Assembly (NCBI GenBank): GCA_907163375.1 | Contig: CAJQUW010009024.1 | Coordinates: 191,001 to 255,000, forward strand | Reading direction: 5' to 3' | From: Prostheceraeus crozeri | Lineage: Eukaryota > Platyhelminthes > Polycladida > Euryleptidae | DNA: 64,000 nucleotides | Shown here: piece after piece, positions 54,351 through 63,556 of the stretch | Position numbering within the stretch: position 1 is the first letter of the stretch | How the letters are laid out: every line of letters begins with the position of its first letter | Position numbers and translations under genes: made by a program | The notes under the pieces: generated by a model | The model's database searches: none | Told to the model about the DNA's origin: nothing | The model's input: only the letters and a program-made list of their open reading frames with translations

Positions 54351-54708
54351 GACTCACAAATGACATGAGGGTTGAGTGAACTTCCCTTTTATACTTTTCC
54401 CATGAGGGTTTTGGAATTACAATGTAGCAGTGATCATTATGTAGAATCATCTCTTGAATGCGAATAAATACAATGCCGTCTCCTACGTTAATGACACGGA
54501 AAGAGTGGGATAGGATAGCGCGATGCAACCTTCGTAGATGAAAGCTTTCTAGAGTTATCTGAAGTTGACGTTTCGTATCATGTAATGTAACACACTGACT
54601 TTTCCATGATACATGGAGACATGCTGATAATTTCCACATGATTAAAACTTGAGTGAAGAAGGGTATGCCTAAGAAAGAAGGAGAGAGAGTCATGTTAATG
54701 TGTGGCAT
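54010..54708 (-). CDS. PC4-like protein with serine/arginine-rich tail, B copy
   Basis: 232 residues. The first 115 or so align with the A protein 19417-20040 (MWKLSACLHVSWKSQ; CYIVIPKPSWEKYKREVHST against DVTWRNFTKEILPH). The rest is a low-complexity S/R/H tail that overlaps the TBP-like gene for 341 bp. The frame offset relative to that gene is the same as in A. Single-stranded DNA binding or a coactivator role is inferred from PC4. Confidence 0.5.
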   Translation of the reverse strand: MPHINMTLSPSFLGIPFFTQVLIMWKLSACLHVSWKSQCVTLHDTKRQLQITLESFHLRRLHRAILSHSFRVINVGDGIVFIRIQEMILHNDHCYIVIPKPSWEKYKREVHSTLMSFVSHDPHPHHQRYARNESQKRHRFRTVAYPSSRFSLSSRSSANVGHSHEQRSKSSNLSLRQNPSPRKPFSFRDAVHVLRSRQDNAITHASSTSQSPDIEEYSSVCSIEDVSESSQH

Positions 54709-54797
54709 GATGAGTGTACATTTTCTTTCTTGATACGGTGGCCGTTAGGCCGTGGTCTCATAAAGACCGATGGTGCGTTCTCAGTGTGTGGAGAGTG

Positions 54798-55397
54798 TTA
54801 CTGTAGTTGATCATCATCATCAACATGGACATCATTTTTAAAGGTGATGGAGACAAGATAGGGATTCAACGTAAACAACCTTCCGTCCCTGCGCGGACCC
54901 ATGTAGATGGTTTGAATTTTAATTTCGAAGGAGTAGAATCCTTTTCCCAAAATGGGGAGTGGTTTGCAATTGAGTAAGTCGAATTCGCTGCCCTCCTTTT
55001 CATGGATGATGAGACAGTGTTCATCCATATGCACATACATGTATCGTCTTTCCATGATGGGAACTTGTGGCCGCTTCCCATTGTGTCGAACAATTTCTTT
55101 GGGAATGGTGTGATTTTCTTTCAGGAATGCTTCAAGAGTATTGAATTGTAACCGTGTCCAATAGTCTAATGGCACACACACGGCCACTCCATGCTTTGTT
55201 GACATAATCTTAAGATAATCTATCCATTTACTTGGAGTTTTTATGGTTACGGCTTCTCCATGATGAGTTATCTTTTGATTGAAAGCATTTTTATCCGATG
55301 GTAAAGTAAGGGAGTTCAGTGTACCCAGTGCGAGAGCAGAGGCGTTGATGGCTTCGAGCAACTGCATGGTTAGCGCAAGGACAGAAATGATTGCCAT
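54798..55397 (-). CDS. 57133-type possible DNA-binding protein, second copy in B
   Basis: 199 residues from the ATG at 55397 (MAIISVLALTMQ). It shares GKGFYSFEIKIQTIYMG...NPYLVSI with GAGFYSFHIEVPAVYVG...NLRIAQI of the 57133 gene and, more distantly, with the 11563 gene of A. It ends in an acidic tail (HVDDDDQLQ), which many single-stranded DNA-binding proteins also have. Function inferred only. The frame is open. Confidence 0.55.
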   Translation of the reverse strand: MAIISVLALTMQLLEAINASALALGTLNSLTLPSDKNAFNQKITHHGEAVTIKTPSKWIDYLKIMSTKHGVAVCVPLDYWTRLQFNTLEAFLKENHTIPKEIVRHNGKRPQVPIMERRYMYVHMDEHCLIIHEKEGSEFDLLNCKPLPILGKGFYSFEIKIQTIYMGPRRDGRLFTLNPYLVSITFKNDVHVDDDDQLQ

Positions 55398-55587
55398 GCG
55401 CTCAGTCGTCCGTTTTTTAAGCAGACCTAGCTCCAATCACATGCGTTTCCCTTTTCTCGTTTTCCCTGTCTTTGTTATGTGACAAAGAGTTATCGCACGT
55501 GAACTTTTGACTGCGTGTGTGAAAACCTTCCCTCTTACAAAGTCGTTCTAGTCCTCACAAAAACTTGAGTGACACACTCTTCTAGCG

Positions 55588-55745
55588 AACAAAGACGCAT
55601 TTATTTATTTAACAAAGAGACCGATAGTAATGCACAAAGCGCAATGACTCATGTTGTGACACGCCCCTTTTCTCGAACAAAGACGCATTCATTTATCTAA
55701 CAAAGAGCCCGATAGTAATGCACAAAGCGCAATGACTCATGTTGC
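55588..55745 (+). repeat. Direct duplication with AP-1 sites
   Basis: Two copies (55588-55656 and 55677-55745) of a unit containing AACAAAGACGCATT..TTTAT, CGATAGTAATGCACAAAGCG and TGACTCATGTTG (AP-1 at 55644-55650 and 55733-55739). It lies upstream of the minus-strand 55397 gene and probably belongs to its promoter. Confidence 0.65.
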
Positions 55746-55793
55746 TCTATACACCATTACAAAATACTCAGTGAAAAGAAAACTTTATTGCAT

Positions 55794-56216
55794 CTACACA
55801 ATGTGTCGCGCATCAAACAAAGTCGTGGATGTAAACACACTCAGTTGAATCATGATATGTTTAACATCGTATGCATTTCCTTCCAACGTCTCTGCTATTC
55901 TCTCCATAATTTTCTCCATATGACGACCATAAAATTGATCACTAAGAGTAATCCATTCTGTGCAATAAGATCCAAAACGAAGTGGTTTTTGTAAATCTTT
56001 CAACTCTATATAAGCAACGAGTCTAGCCTTTACATCTTGAGGTTGTAAACTCTCCATCAATCTTTTGAAGAGATGAAGGCTTTCAGTGAGCACTACTTTC
56101 ATATCATTCATCTTCATTTTAAATGTAAGTTTCCAATCTTGTAAAAATCCATCGAATCCTTGACGATCAAGTGTCAAATGACACATGTGGTTACTTAAGG
56201 TACGATGCGCCATCAT
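55794..56216 (-). CDS. Free-standing PolB-N-domain-like protein, copy 2
   Basis: 140 residues from the ATG at 56216 (MMAHRTLSNHM). It has FLQDWKLTFKMKMN, DVKARLVAYIELKDL, then FYGRHMEKIMERIAETLEGN and YDVKHIMIQLSV. It is more diverged than copy 1 but keeps the domain order. Open frame. Confidence 0.6.
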   Translation of the reverse strand: MMAHRTLSNHMCHLTLDRQGFDGFLQDWKLTFKMKMNDMKVVLTESLHLFKRLMESLQPQDVKARLVAYIELKDLQKPLRFGSYCTEWITLSDQFYGRHMEKIMERIAETLEGNAYDVKHIMIQLSVFTSTTLFDARHIV

Positions 56217-56539
56217 AAACGATGTAACTATAGATTTCACATTGCTTCAATGACTTCCACTATGAATAAAACAGAAATAACAATCATGTTCCACTGTAAG
56301 TTTATTCAACACCAGACAAAATTCACAAGTACAGAATACACTTCATAAATTCACTTCATGATCATTCATTCATTCACAAGGAGTAAAAACATGTTTTACA
56401 TAGACCCATGCTGTTGACAATAATATAGATACAGTTCATAAACGTCATAGAGACTACAATGCAAGCATGAAGAGAGTTTTGCAATGTAGGTGGCTTTATT
56501 TCTAGTATTACAATGGGATGGTGGTCTGTAAAGGTGATG

Positions 56540-57161
56540 TCACTCACCGAAACATATTGCCATGTCAAAAATCATTTCATCTCTAAACTTCTTTTGATCA
56601 CAATGCATATGATAGTCTTGTCTTACACGATCTACCCAACATGGTAAATATAAATTATCAATGTGCAACTGAAGTGTTGTTGCTTCTCGCTCAGAATCAT
56701 TTCCTAATATCTTAACAATATGAAAACCTGACAGCCACCGTTTGAAATCACTTATCAAATACGTTTCATTTACAAATCCAATATGAATCAAAATAGAAGG
56801 ATCAAGTCAATGCACATGACGTCGTGACCATTCGTCTTTGTGTGGAGGACAGTAGGCAAATCTATGATATACACTAACAACAGTTTGATCACTTTTTCTC
56901 ATTGCAATAGCACTCAATTCCTGCATGGGTGTTCCCTCACTGTCTATGAAGATGACAACCTACAATATCAAAAAGACTTCATTACAAAATAATACATTGA
57001 GCAGGAACTTTACAACGATGTCTGTCCTTTACATAACAAAAGATACATACAACATGATGACAATGTTTTATTTGAACATAACGCGCAAGACCGCGTTTTC
57101 CACATTCACTACATACTAACTGATTACAGTACTTAAGATTTCTCTTTGGTGATAGCACCAT
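56540..57161 (-). pseudogene. Zinc-ribbon plus DEDD exonuclease-like gene
   Basis: The N-terminal part from the ATG at 57161 is a zinc-binding segment: VCSECGKRGLARY, HCHHVVCIFC, then two further cysteines. After one short intron (acceptor TATTGTAG near 56960) comes VVIFIDSEGTPMQELSAI, which resembles exonuclease motif I (D-x-E), followed by FAYCPPHKDEWSRRHVH and later LQLHIDNLYLPCWVD. Known family role: 3'-5' exonuclease of the DEDD superfamily. The gene shows about one break. No counterpart is seen in element A outside PolB. Confidence 0.55.
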
Positions 57162-57816
57162 CTTTCTTTGATGTGCGACGACGTTTAGGTTTAGTGACAG
57201 GTTCTTGACACTCTTTGACACAAAAATCAATGACTTTCTCAATGTGATCAAGTCCTGTTAACTCAGGTTGATGATGAATTTGAGCAATACGCAAATTGAG
57301 AGAAATCAAATTCCAGTCAGATTGATGACGTCCCACATAAACAGCAGGCACCTCAATATGAAAGGAATAAAAGCCTGCACCTAGCGATGACAATTCTGTT
57401 TCAACTGACTGTTCAATTGTCACGCCTGAAGTGACTTTACAATACTTGCTTTGTAAAATATAGCAGCGAGTGCCGCGATACAAAGGTTTATAATGAGAAG
57501 TTTTCTTTTCTGGCCACAACTGCAACAGTTCAGCAGGAATAAGAGCCTTTTGCCTCACAAAGTCTTCTGAAATGTCTAGCTGCTGTCGCAACCAATTATC
57601 AATAGGGATACTCAGGTTTTGACCGCAACGATTTACTTGTGTATCCACTTTTGGTAAGTATACCGCCGGCGTTTGAAGATAGAGTCGAACACCGTTGTAG
57701 CGCACTTGTTGTTTGTAGGTGGGATAGCCGTGAATTACCTTTTCAATTTTCGGATTCCACAGCTCGAGATGATGAGGATTCATTGATGCAGCAGTTGGAG
57801 TAGGATTCATGGCCAT
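57133..57816 (-). CDS. 57133-type possible DNA-binding protein, first copy in B
   Basis: 227 residues from the ATG at 57816 (MAMNPTPTAAS). A splice acceptor (TTTCGTTACAG) lies just upstream, so a leader intron is likely. Core: QVRYNGVRLYLQTP, VNRCGQNLSIPIDNWL, LYRGTRCYILQSKYCKV, GAGFYSFHIEVPAVYVG; basic C-terminus (KPKRRRTSKKDG). It is also present in fragment C and element D, so it is a core gene of the family. The role may be single-stranded DNA binding; unproven. Confidence 0.65.
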   Translation of the reverse strand: MAMNPTPTAASMNPHHLELWNPKIEKVIHGYPTYKQQVRYNGVRLYLQTPAVYLPKVDTQVNRCGQNLSIPIDNWLRQQLDISEDFVRQKALIPAELLQLWPEKKTSHYKPLYRGTRCYILQSKYCKVTSGVTIEQSVETELSSLGAGFYSFHIEVPAVYVGRHQSDWNLISLNLRIAQIHHQPELTGLDHIEKVIDFCVKECQEPVTKPKRRRTSKKDGAITKEKS

Positions 57817-58019
57817 GGCAGTCTGTAACGAAAGAATACCACTAAGTACATTTATGATCATGAGAGAAAAGAAAATTGTTAGCTTAGCCGTGACATATGA
57901 GAAGGCCCTTAAGAGGACCTTTTGGAGCGTTTACAGGATTTAAAGCTCATCACCAAAGTCTAAGTCTTCGTCATCGTCCAGTAAATTAAATGTCTTGGAC
58001 TTAGGACCCGAATTGCGTT

Positions 58020-58169
58020 TCAATTCCCTAAAAACTTAAAGGTAAAGTGTCTAGGTGGTGGAGGCGGTGGCGGTAATGGTTCAACAAAATAAGCTTGTAC
58101 AATCATCGGCCACACACTCACCTGCGTCTCTCTTCTAAAATGCTGGTAAGGTTTAGGCCACACAGTCAT
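58020..58169 (-). CDS. Small proline-rich protein, B copy
   Basis: 49 residues: MTVWPKPYQHFRRE, VWPMIVQAYFVEP, polyproline, HFTFKFLGN. Conserved with 725-904 and 63193-63387. Downstream DNA could encode LLDDDEDLDFGDEL. Unknown function. Confidence 0.5.
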   Translation of the reverse strand: MTVWPKPYQHFRRETQVSVWPMIVQAYFVEPLPPPPPPPRHFTFKFLGN

Positions 58170-58296
58170 GACACTCACTTGTAAATGTGCAAACAGTATT
58201 GATCAGACAAAGTTGAGAGGGGAGAATGGCTTCAGCAAGTCACACACGCTTTCCAAGTCAAGATAATGAAATGAAGAGAAAATGGGGAGACGTCTG

Positions 58297-58411
58297 CTTT
58301 TATAGTCTCCTGCGAATCCACATTTGACACTATGTGAGCCAATCAGAGACCTCCGTTTCTCCCCTGACTTCGTTGCGGCAGGGAAAAGGAGGCACGCGGA
58401 CGTCTGACTCA
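58297..58411 (-). promoter_or_regulatory. AP-1 / CCAAT / TATA promoter, B copy
   Basis: Minus strand: TGACTCA (58405-58411), CCAAT near 58335-58341 and TATAAAAG (about 58297-58304). Same layout as in C and D. Confidence 0.65.
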
Positions 58412-58442
58412 TGAATGCTTTTCCCAAATCTTGTAGTCGAAT

Positions 58443-58865
58443 CTAGTTTAACACATTGAGTTGAATATGAATGTGTTTTATGCGACATAAGAGCAAGTTG
58501 GATCCATGCTCATGAAATGAATCTAGTCGAGATGCAATTTTTGCCATGTGTCTCTGATAGAAATCTTTAGGATCATGTATCGTCTCTGCAGAATATGATG
58601 CAAAATGAAACACTACACGTTCACCCACATGTTCATCAGTAACTCTCTCAAATTCGATCTCTGCAACTAATCATCCTTTCACATTTTTATTCATCAAACT
58701 GTCCATGAGCTGTTGAAAAACGAAGTAACCTTTAGCGATAGCAAATTCTAAGACTGCTTTTTCATGATGAAAGGAGATGATGTAGTCTCTAATCACACCA
58801 CAAAGACTTTGTCGATGAAAACGTAGTGAACAAAATTCATTCGTAAACTTTACTGCTTCTGTCAT
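58443..58865 (-). pseudogene. PolB-N-domain-like protein, copy 3 in B
   Basis: Starts at the ATG at 58865 (MTEAVKFTNEFCSLRFHRQS), with VIRDYIISFHHEKA and, at the end, FYQRHMAKIASRLDSFHEHG and LLCRIKHIHIQLN. About one break. It is close in sequence to the copies in C and D. Confidence 0.65.
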
Positions 58866-58969
58866 CTTTCTTCCTTTCACTTCGGAGACATAGCATGAAT
58901 GACATTCAGGTGTAACATGACACGCTGATGCCAAATCTGGTCTCTGATTTCCCGTCCGAGGCTTGCTTC

Positions 58970-60523
58970 ACCCGCTAGAGCGATTTTCATAAACATTCTA
59001 ACTTAGTCGTTTTTTCGCCAATGTCCCAAAATCTTAAATGGCGTCTCACATCTAAACGAAGGCAGATATGAACAAGTCGTTTGTTTCAGTGAATTTGTCT
59101 CACTCTTAGCTTTCAAACGAGCTATGGCACGACAAAATCCGTCCACTGGAAGCCAAAATCGAAGCGAGCTGTCCAGAGGGGGGGGGACGTCAGCGAAAAT
59201 GTTTTCTCTCCGATTGCGTTCAAATTCACCATACCGATGCAGAATTTCACGCTGATTCCAAATCTGAAATCCGTTTTCCAATCCGATGCTTCGTTTTGAA
59301 GCTACAGCCTAAAACGTCCCAAATTCTAACTCTGTCGTTTTTCGCCAATGTCCCAAAATCTTAAATGGCGTCTCACATCTAAACGAAGACAGATATGAAC
59401 AAGCCGTTTGTTTCAGTGAATTTGTCTTACTCTTAGCTTTCAAACGAGCTATGGCACGACAAAATCCGTCCACTAGAAGCCAAGATCGAAGCGAGCTGTC
59501 CAGAGGGGGGGGACGTCAGCGAAAATTTTTTCTCTCCGATTGCGTTCAAATTCACCATACCGATGCAGAATTTGACGCTGATTCCAAATCTGAAATCCGT
59601 TTTCCAATCCGATGCTTCGTTTTGGCGCTACAGCCCAAAACGTCCCAAATTCTAACTCTGTCGTTTTTCGCCAATCTCCCAAAATTTCAATAACATCTCA
59701 CATCTAAACGAAGACAGATATGAACAAGCCGTTTCTTTCACTGAATTTGTCTCACTCTTAGCTTTCAAACGAGCTATAGCACGACAAAATCCGTCCACTA
59801 GAAGCAAAGTTGGAAGATCGGTGCCGAGGGGGGGGGGAGGTCAGAACTTTTTCTCTCCGATTGAGTTGGGAAGAAGTTCCTAGACCCAACTTTGGCCAAA
59901 ACGTCCGAATTTGCACTCCATTTTCCCATCCGAGCACTTCTTCTGCCCGAAAAACGACTTTTCTCATCCCAAAACCTCCAACACCTGCCTTTTCCAACTC
60001 TGACGGTTTCCTGCCATTTTCCTCCCTAAACCCAAGAAAATGAGCCCAAACTGAGCTTTTCCCTGCCTTTTTCTCACTCTTAGCTTTCAAATGAGCTATG
60101 GCACTACTTTCTACGATGTCTACAACCAAAGTTGGAAGTTTGGCAGGAGAGGGGGGGGGGGTCAGAACTTTTTCTCTCCAATGTCGCTGGAAACATCCTT
60201 CCTAACCCAAAATTTCACGTAGAGTCCGAATTTGCACTCCGTTTTCTCATCCGAGACCTCCTTCTGCCCTAAAAACGACTTTTCTCATCCCAAAACCACC
60301 AACATCCACCCTTTCCACACTCTATCCTTCCCACATTCCTACCCCTTGCCTCATCACTCCTCCTTCCTTCCTTCCTTCCAGAGGGGGGGGAGGGACCCGT
60401 TTCCTCCTCACGGACCCATTCCTCCCAACACATCCTTGGCGACTTCCTTCCAGAGGGGGGGAGCTGAGTCAGCATGATGACTCATCACTGCACCGCACTT
60501 GAATTTGGAATGGGATTACTACT
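58970..60523 (-). repeat. Element B right TIR with tandem sub-repeats
   Basis: The outer 700 bp or so mirror the left TIR almost exactly. Inside are three tandem units of about 340 bp (near 58995, 59335, 59680), each with TCTAACT..GTCGTTTTTCGCCA, CATCTAAACGAAG.CAGATATG and AGCTTTCAAACGAGCTAT and each ending in a G-run. AP-1 sites lie at 60465-60471 and 60478-60484. Frames here are not genes. Confidence 0.9.
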
Positions 60524-60529
60524 TTTAAA

Positions 60530-60862
60530 TCTCGTTCAAGTATACATGCCCGCAGAATATAATAGAATTTATGGATTGATTCATACTTATGGGCCAAAAT
60601 GTATGATTGATCTATGTGATAGCTATAAGTACAGAGTTAGAAATGCATGACTTACGCCATTTTCATTTTTCAGAACTGTGAATATCAAGTTACGCCAATT
60701 TCATTATAATTGAAAGAAACCAGATACGCCATTTTCATTATGGGATAACATCTCTTACACTTATGGAAATGTGCTCATCAGATCCGCCATGTAAATAATG
60801 ACCTAAAATCCCAAAATCGAAAATTTTCAGTTACGCCAGTTTTGCACGACGACGACGACGAT
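60530..60862 (-). mobile_element. DNA transposon inside the P-like element, right part
   Basis: Continues 39844-42981 beyond Polinton B. It contains TACGCCATTTTCATT-type repeats and ends with the inverted terminal sequence AGTTACGCCAGTTTTGCACG followed by GACGACGACGAT. Confidence 0.55.
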
Positions 60863-60869
60863 ATGCTCG

Positions 60870-61436
60870 AACTACTAAGTTATGAAGTGAATGATCGAAG
60901 ATATAATTCATCAATCATGCTGATGGCACTGAATTCATTTCTAATAAACATGACTTGTTACAAAATGCTCAGATGATATCTTCCACTTCCGACTCCTAAG
61001 ACTCTCACAAAAAATATTGGTTCTATCAGCGATATTGGTTTAGAGGCTGAAGCAGCTGAAATATGCAAAACAGTTTTCTCTTTTGGTATGGACAATGTTA
61101 GCAAAATGTGTGGAGTTATATCTGATGAAGTGTGTATTTTTACCTTCAGTTCGACTGAGAGGTGGACACATTTTAGGATACGTCTGTGATAATTCAAAAC
61201 AAATGGCTCGCAGTGTCCTCGCAATCATGATAAAGCCTCTGTTTACAAAAATCAAAGCCTTTGTTATTCGCCTTGCACCGGTATTCTCACTCAATGCTCA
61301 GTTTTTGAGGGATCTTCTAATTACAGCTTTGCGAATTATACATTCGGTTGGTGGCACGTCCTTGTACTTGATGTCAGATAATCATGCGAATCGGACATTT
61401 TATAAATTTCCCACAGGTACTTCGTAATAATTTAAC
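60870..61436 (+). pseudogene. P-element-like transposase fragment
   Basis: Reads LELLSYEVNDRRYNSSIMLM, YLPLPTPKTL, then in other frames GYVCDNSKQMARSVLAIMIK, LAPVFSLNAQFLRDLL and LMSDNHANRTFYKFP, a series typical of THAP/P-type transposases of invertebrates. Frame changes lie near 61085 and 61150, and there is a stop near 60975. It probably continues the THAP-bearing part at 39115-39825. A donor-like CAG-GTACTT lies near 61420. Confidence 0.6.
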
Positions 61437-61477
61437 AAGAAAACCGTTTTATTGTAATAAGTATGAAATGCCATACA

Positions 61478-62455
61478 AGTAGTAATGCCATGCCAAAACG
61501 AAGCGCAAAATGTGCAACGATGTGTCATCATTCGAATGGAAGCTCAAAATGTAAAACGCCGAGAAGGAAGTGCCCCAGGAGGTGAGGAAGGTGGCCAAGG
61601 ATGTGATGGAAGGATTGGACCGAGAGGAAGAAACGCTCCCCCCCGAGTGATGGTTTGACCAAAGTTGTTCAGAATCATGTGAAACAAACTTCTATCACTG
61701 TTTGGCGTTGAAATTCGCCCAAAAACTTTTTCGAAAATTTTCTCCACACTGGACCTCGACATTAGGATTTTTCGCGAAAATAAATTTCAAAAATGTCAGA
61801 ATGGAGCTCCGAGACCGCTCCCATCGTGTTTCTCGTCAAAAGTTGGGTCGGATGAAGTCTCGGTGAAAAACCGCCACCCATCTCGATTCGAATATTGTCA
61901 GAAGTGATGTTTTGACCAAAGCTGTTCAGAATCATGTGAAACAATTTCTATCCATGTTTGAGATTTAAATGCCCGCAAAAATTTTTTTCGACAATTTTCT
62001 TCACACTGGGCCTCGACACCTAGGATTTTTTCGCGAAAATAAATTTCAAAAATGTCAGAATGGAGCTCCGAGACCACTCCCATCGTGTTTCTCGTCAAAA
62101 GTTGGGTCGGATGAAGTCTCGGTGAAAAACCGCCACCCATCTCGATTCGAATATTGTCAGAAGTGATGTTTTGACCAAAGTTGTTCAGAATCATGTGAAA
62201 CAATTTCTATCCATGTTTGAGATTTAAATGCCCGGAAAAAATCTTTTCGACAATTTTCTTCACACTGGGCCTCGACGCCTAGGATTTTTTCGCGAAAAAA
62301 AATTTTTCAACATTTTGACCAAAGTTGCTGAAAAACAAGTGAAACAAACTTCTATCAAGGTTTCGCGTTGAAATGCGCGCAAAAAATTGTTTCGAAAATT
62401 TTCTTCACTATGGGCCTCGACACGTAGTATTTTTTCGTGAAAACGTTGAATTGTA
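61478..62455 (+). repeat. Element D terminal repeat with 260-bp tandem units
   Basis: Units near 61648, 61908 and 62168 (period about 260 bp) share TTTGACCAAAG.TGTTCAGAA and CTGGGCCTCGACACCTAGGA-like phrases; fragment C has one such unit at about 1985-2110. The outer part shares GTGGCCAAGGATGTG-like words with B and C. Frames here are not genes. Confidence 0.85.
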
Positions 62456-62506
62456 GGTTAGAACTGTGTCATTCATGCTATGTCTCAGATGTGATATAGG
62501 AAAAAG

Positions 62507-62918
62507 ATGATAGATGCAGTAGAGTTTACGAATGAATTTTGTTCACTACATTTTCATCGACAAAGTCTTCGAAGTGTGATTAGGGACTACATCATCTCAT
62601 TTCATCATGAAAAAGCAGACTTAGAATTTGCTATCGCTAAAGGCTACTTCGTTTTCCAACAGTTTGATGAATAAAGTTGTGAAAGGACGATTAGTTGCAG
62701 AGATCGAATTTGAGAGAGTTACTGATGAACATGTGGGTGAACGTGTAGTGTTTCATTTTGCATCATATTCTGCAGAGACGATACATGATCCTAAAGATTT
62801 CTATCAGAGACACATGGCAAAAATTGCATCTCGACTAGATTCATTTCATGAGCATGGATCCAACTTGCTCTTATGTCGCATAAAACACATTCATATTCAA
62901 CTCAATGTGCTAAACTAG
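62507..62918 (+). pseudogene. PolB-N-domain-like protein, D copy
   Basis: Starts at the ATG at 62507 (MIDAVEFTNEF) and ends HGSNLLLCRIKHIHIQLN. Very similar to the copies at 1179-1601 and 58443-58865. About one break. Confidence 0.65.
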
Positions 62919-62949
62919 ATTTGACTACAAGATTTGGAAAAAGCAATCA

Positions 62950-63064
62950 TGAGTCAGTAGTCCGCGTGCCTCCTTTTCCCTGCCGCAACGAAGTCAGGTG
63001 AGAAATGGAGGTCTCTGATTGGCTCTCATAGTGCCACGTGTGGATTTGCAGGAGACTATAAAAG
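62950..63064 (+). promoter_or_regulatory. AP-1 / CCAAT / TATA promoter, D copy
   Basis: TGAGTCA (62950-62956), inverted CCAAT (ATTGG near 63018-63022) and TATAAAAG (63057-63064). Same layout as in B and C. Confidence 0.65.
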
Positions 63065-63192
63065 CAGTCATCTTCCCATTTTTTCTTCATTTCATTCTCT
63101 TGACTTGAAAAGCGTGTGTAAGCTGCTCAAACCATTCTCCGTCTCAATATTGTCCGATTCAATCCTGTTTGCAAATTTTACAAGTGAGTATC

Positions 63193-63387
63193 ATGACTGT
63201 GTGGTCTAAACCGTACAGAACTTTTGTAAGAGAGGAGCAGGAGATGGTGTGGCCGATGATTGTACAAGCTTATTTTGTTGAACCATCGCCACTGCCCCCA
63301 CCGCCGCCGCAACCACCACCAAGGCGCTATACATTCAAGTCCTTTAAGGATTTGAATCAACAAGGGTCCGAAGCTCAAGATATTTAA
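63193..63387 (+). CDS. Small proline-rich protein, D copy
   Basis: 64 residues: MTVWSKPYRTF, VWPMIVQAYFVEPSP, polyproline, RRYTFKSFKDLNQQGS. It is the longest of the three copies. Confidence 0.5.
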   Translation: MTVWSKPYRTFVREEQEMVWPMIVQAYFVEPSPLPPPPPQPPPRRYTFKSFKDLNQQGSEAQDI

Positions 63388-63556
63388 TTTGCTGGACGAT
63401 GACGAAAAGTTAGACTTTGGCGAAACAAAATATTTTAAATAATCTGAATGCCACAAACGGTCCTCTTAAGGGCCTTCTCATATATCACTGCCAAGGATTA
63501 TCTTTTCTCTGATAATCACGAATGTACTTAGTGGTATTCTTTCGTTGCAGACTGCC

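Larger units (their letters stand above)
42982..60523. mobile_element. Polinton-family element B, integrase-less and capsid-less
   Basis: A 17,542-bp element bounded by long TIRs that start AGTAGTAATCCC and by a perfect 6-bp target duplication TTTAAA (42976-42981 and 60524-60529). It encodes PolB and non-structural genes, but I find no integrase, ATPase, protease or capsid gene. The outer 350 bp of the two TIRs differ mainly in lengths of simple runs, so the insertion is young. Several genes are broken (PolB about three breaks, others about one each). Confidence 0.9.

Noticed and set aside
42982-60523. Hidden integrase or capsid gene in element B
   Set aside because: Both strands were read for DDE, jelly-roll-type and Walker patterns; the remaining spaces are satellites and TIRs.
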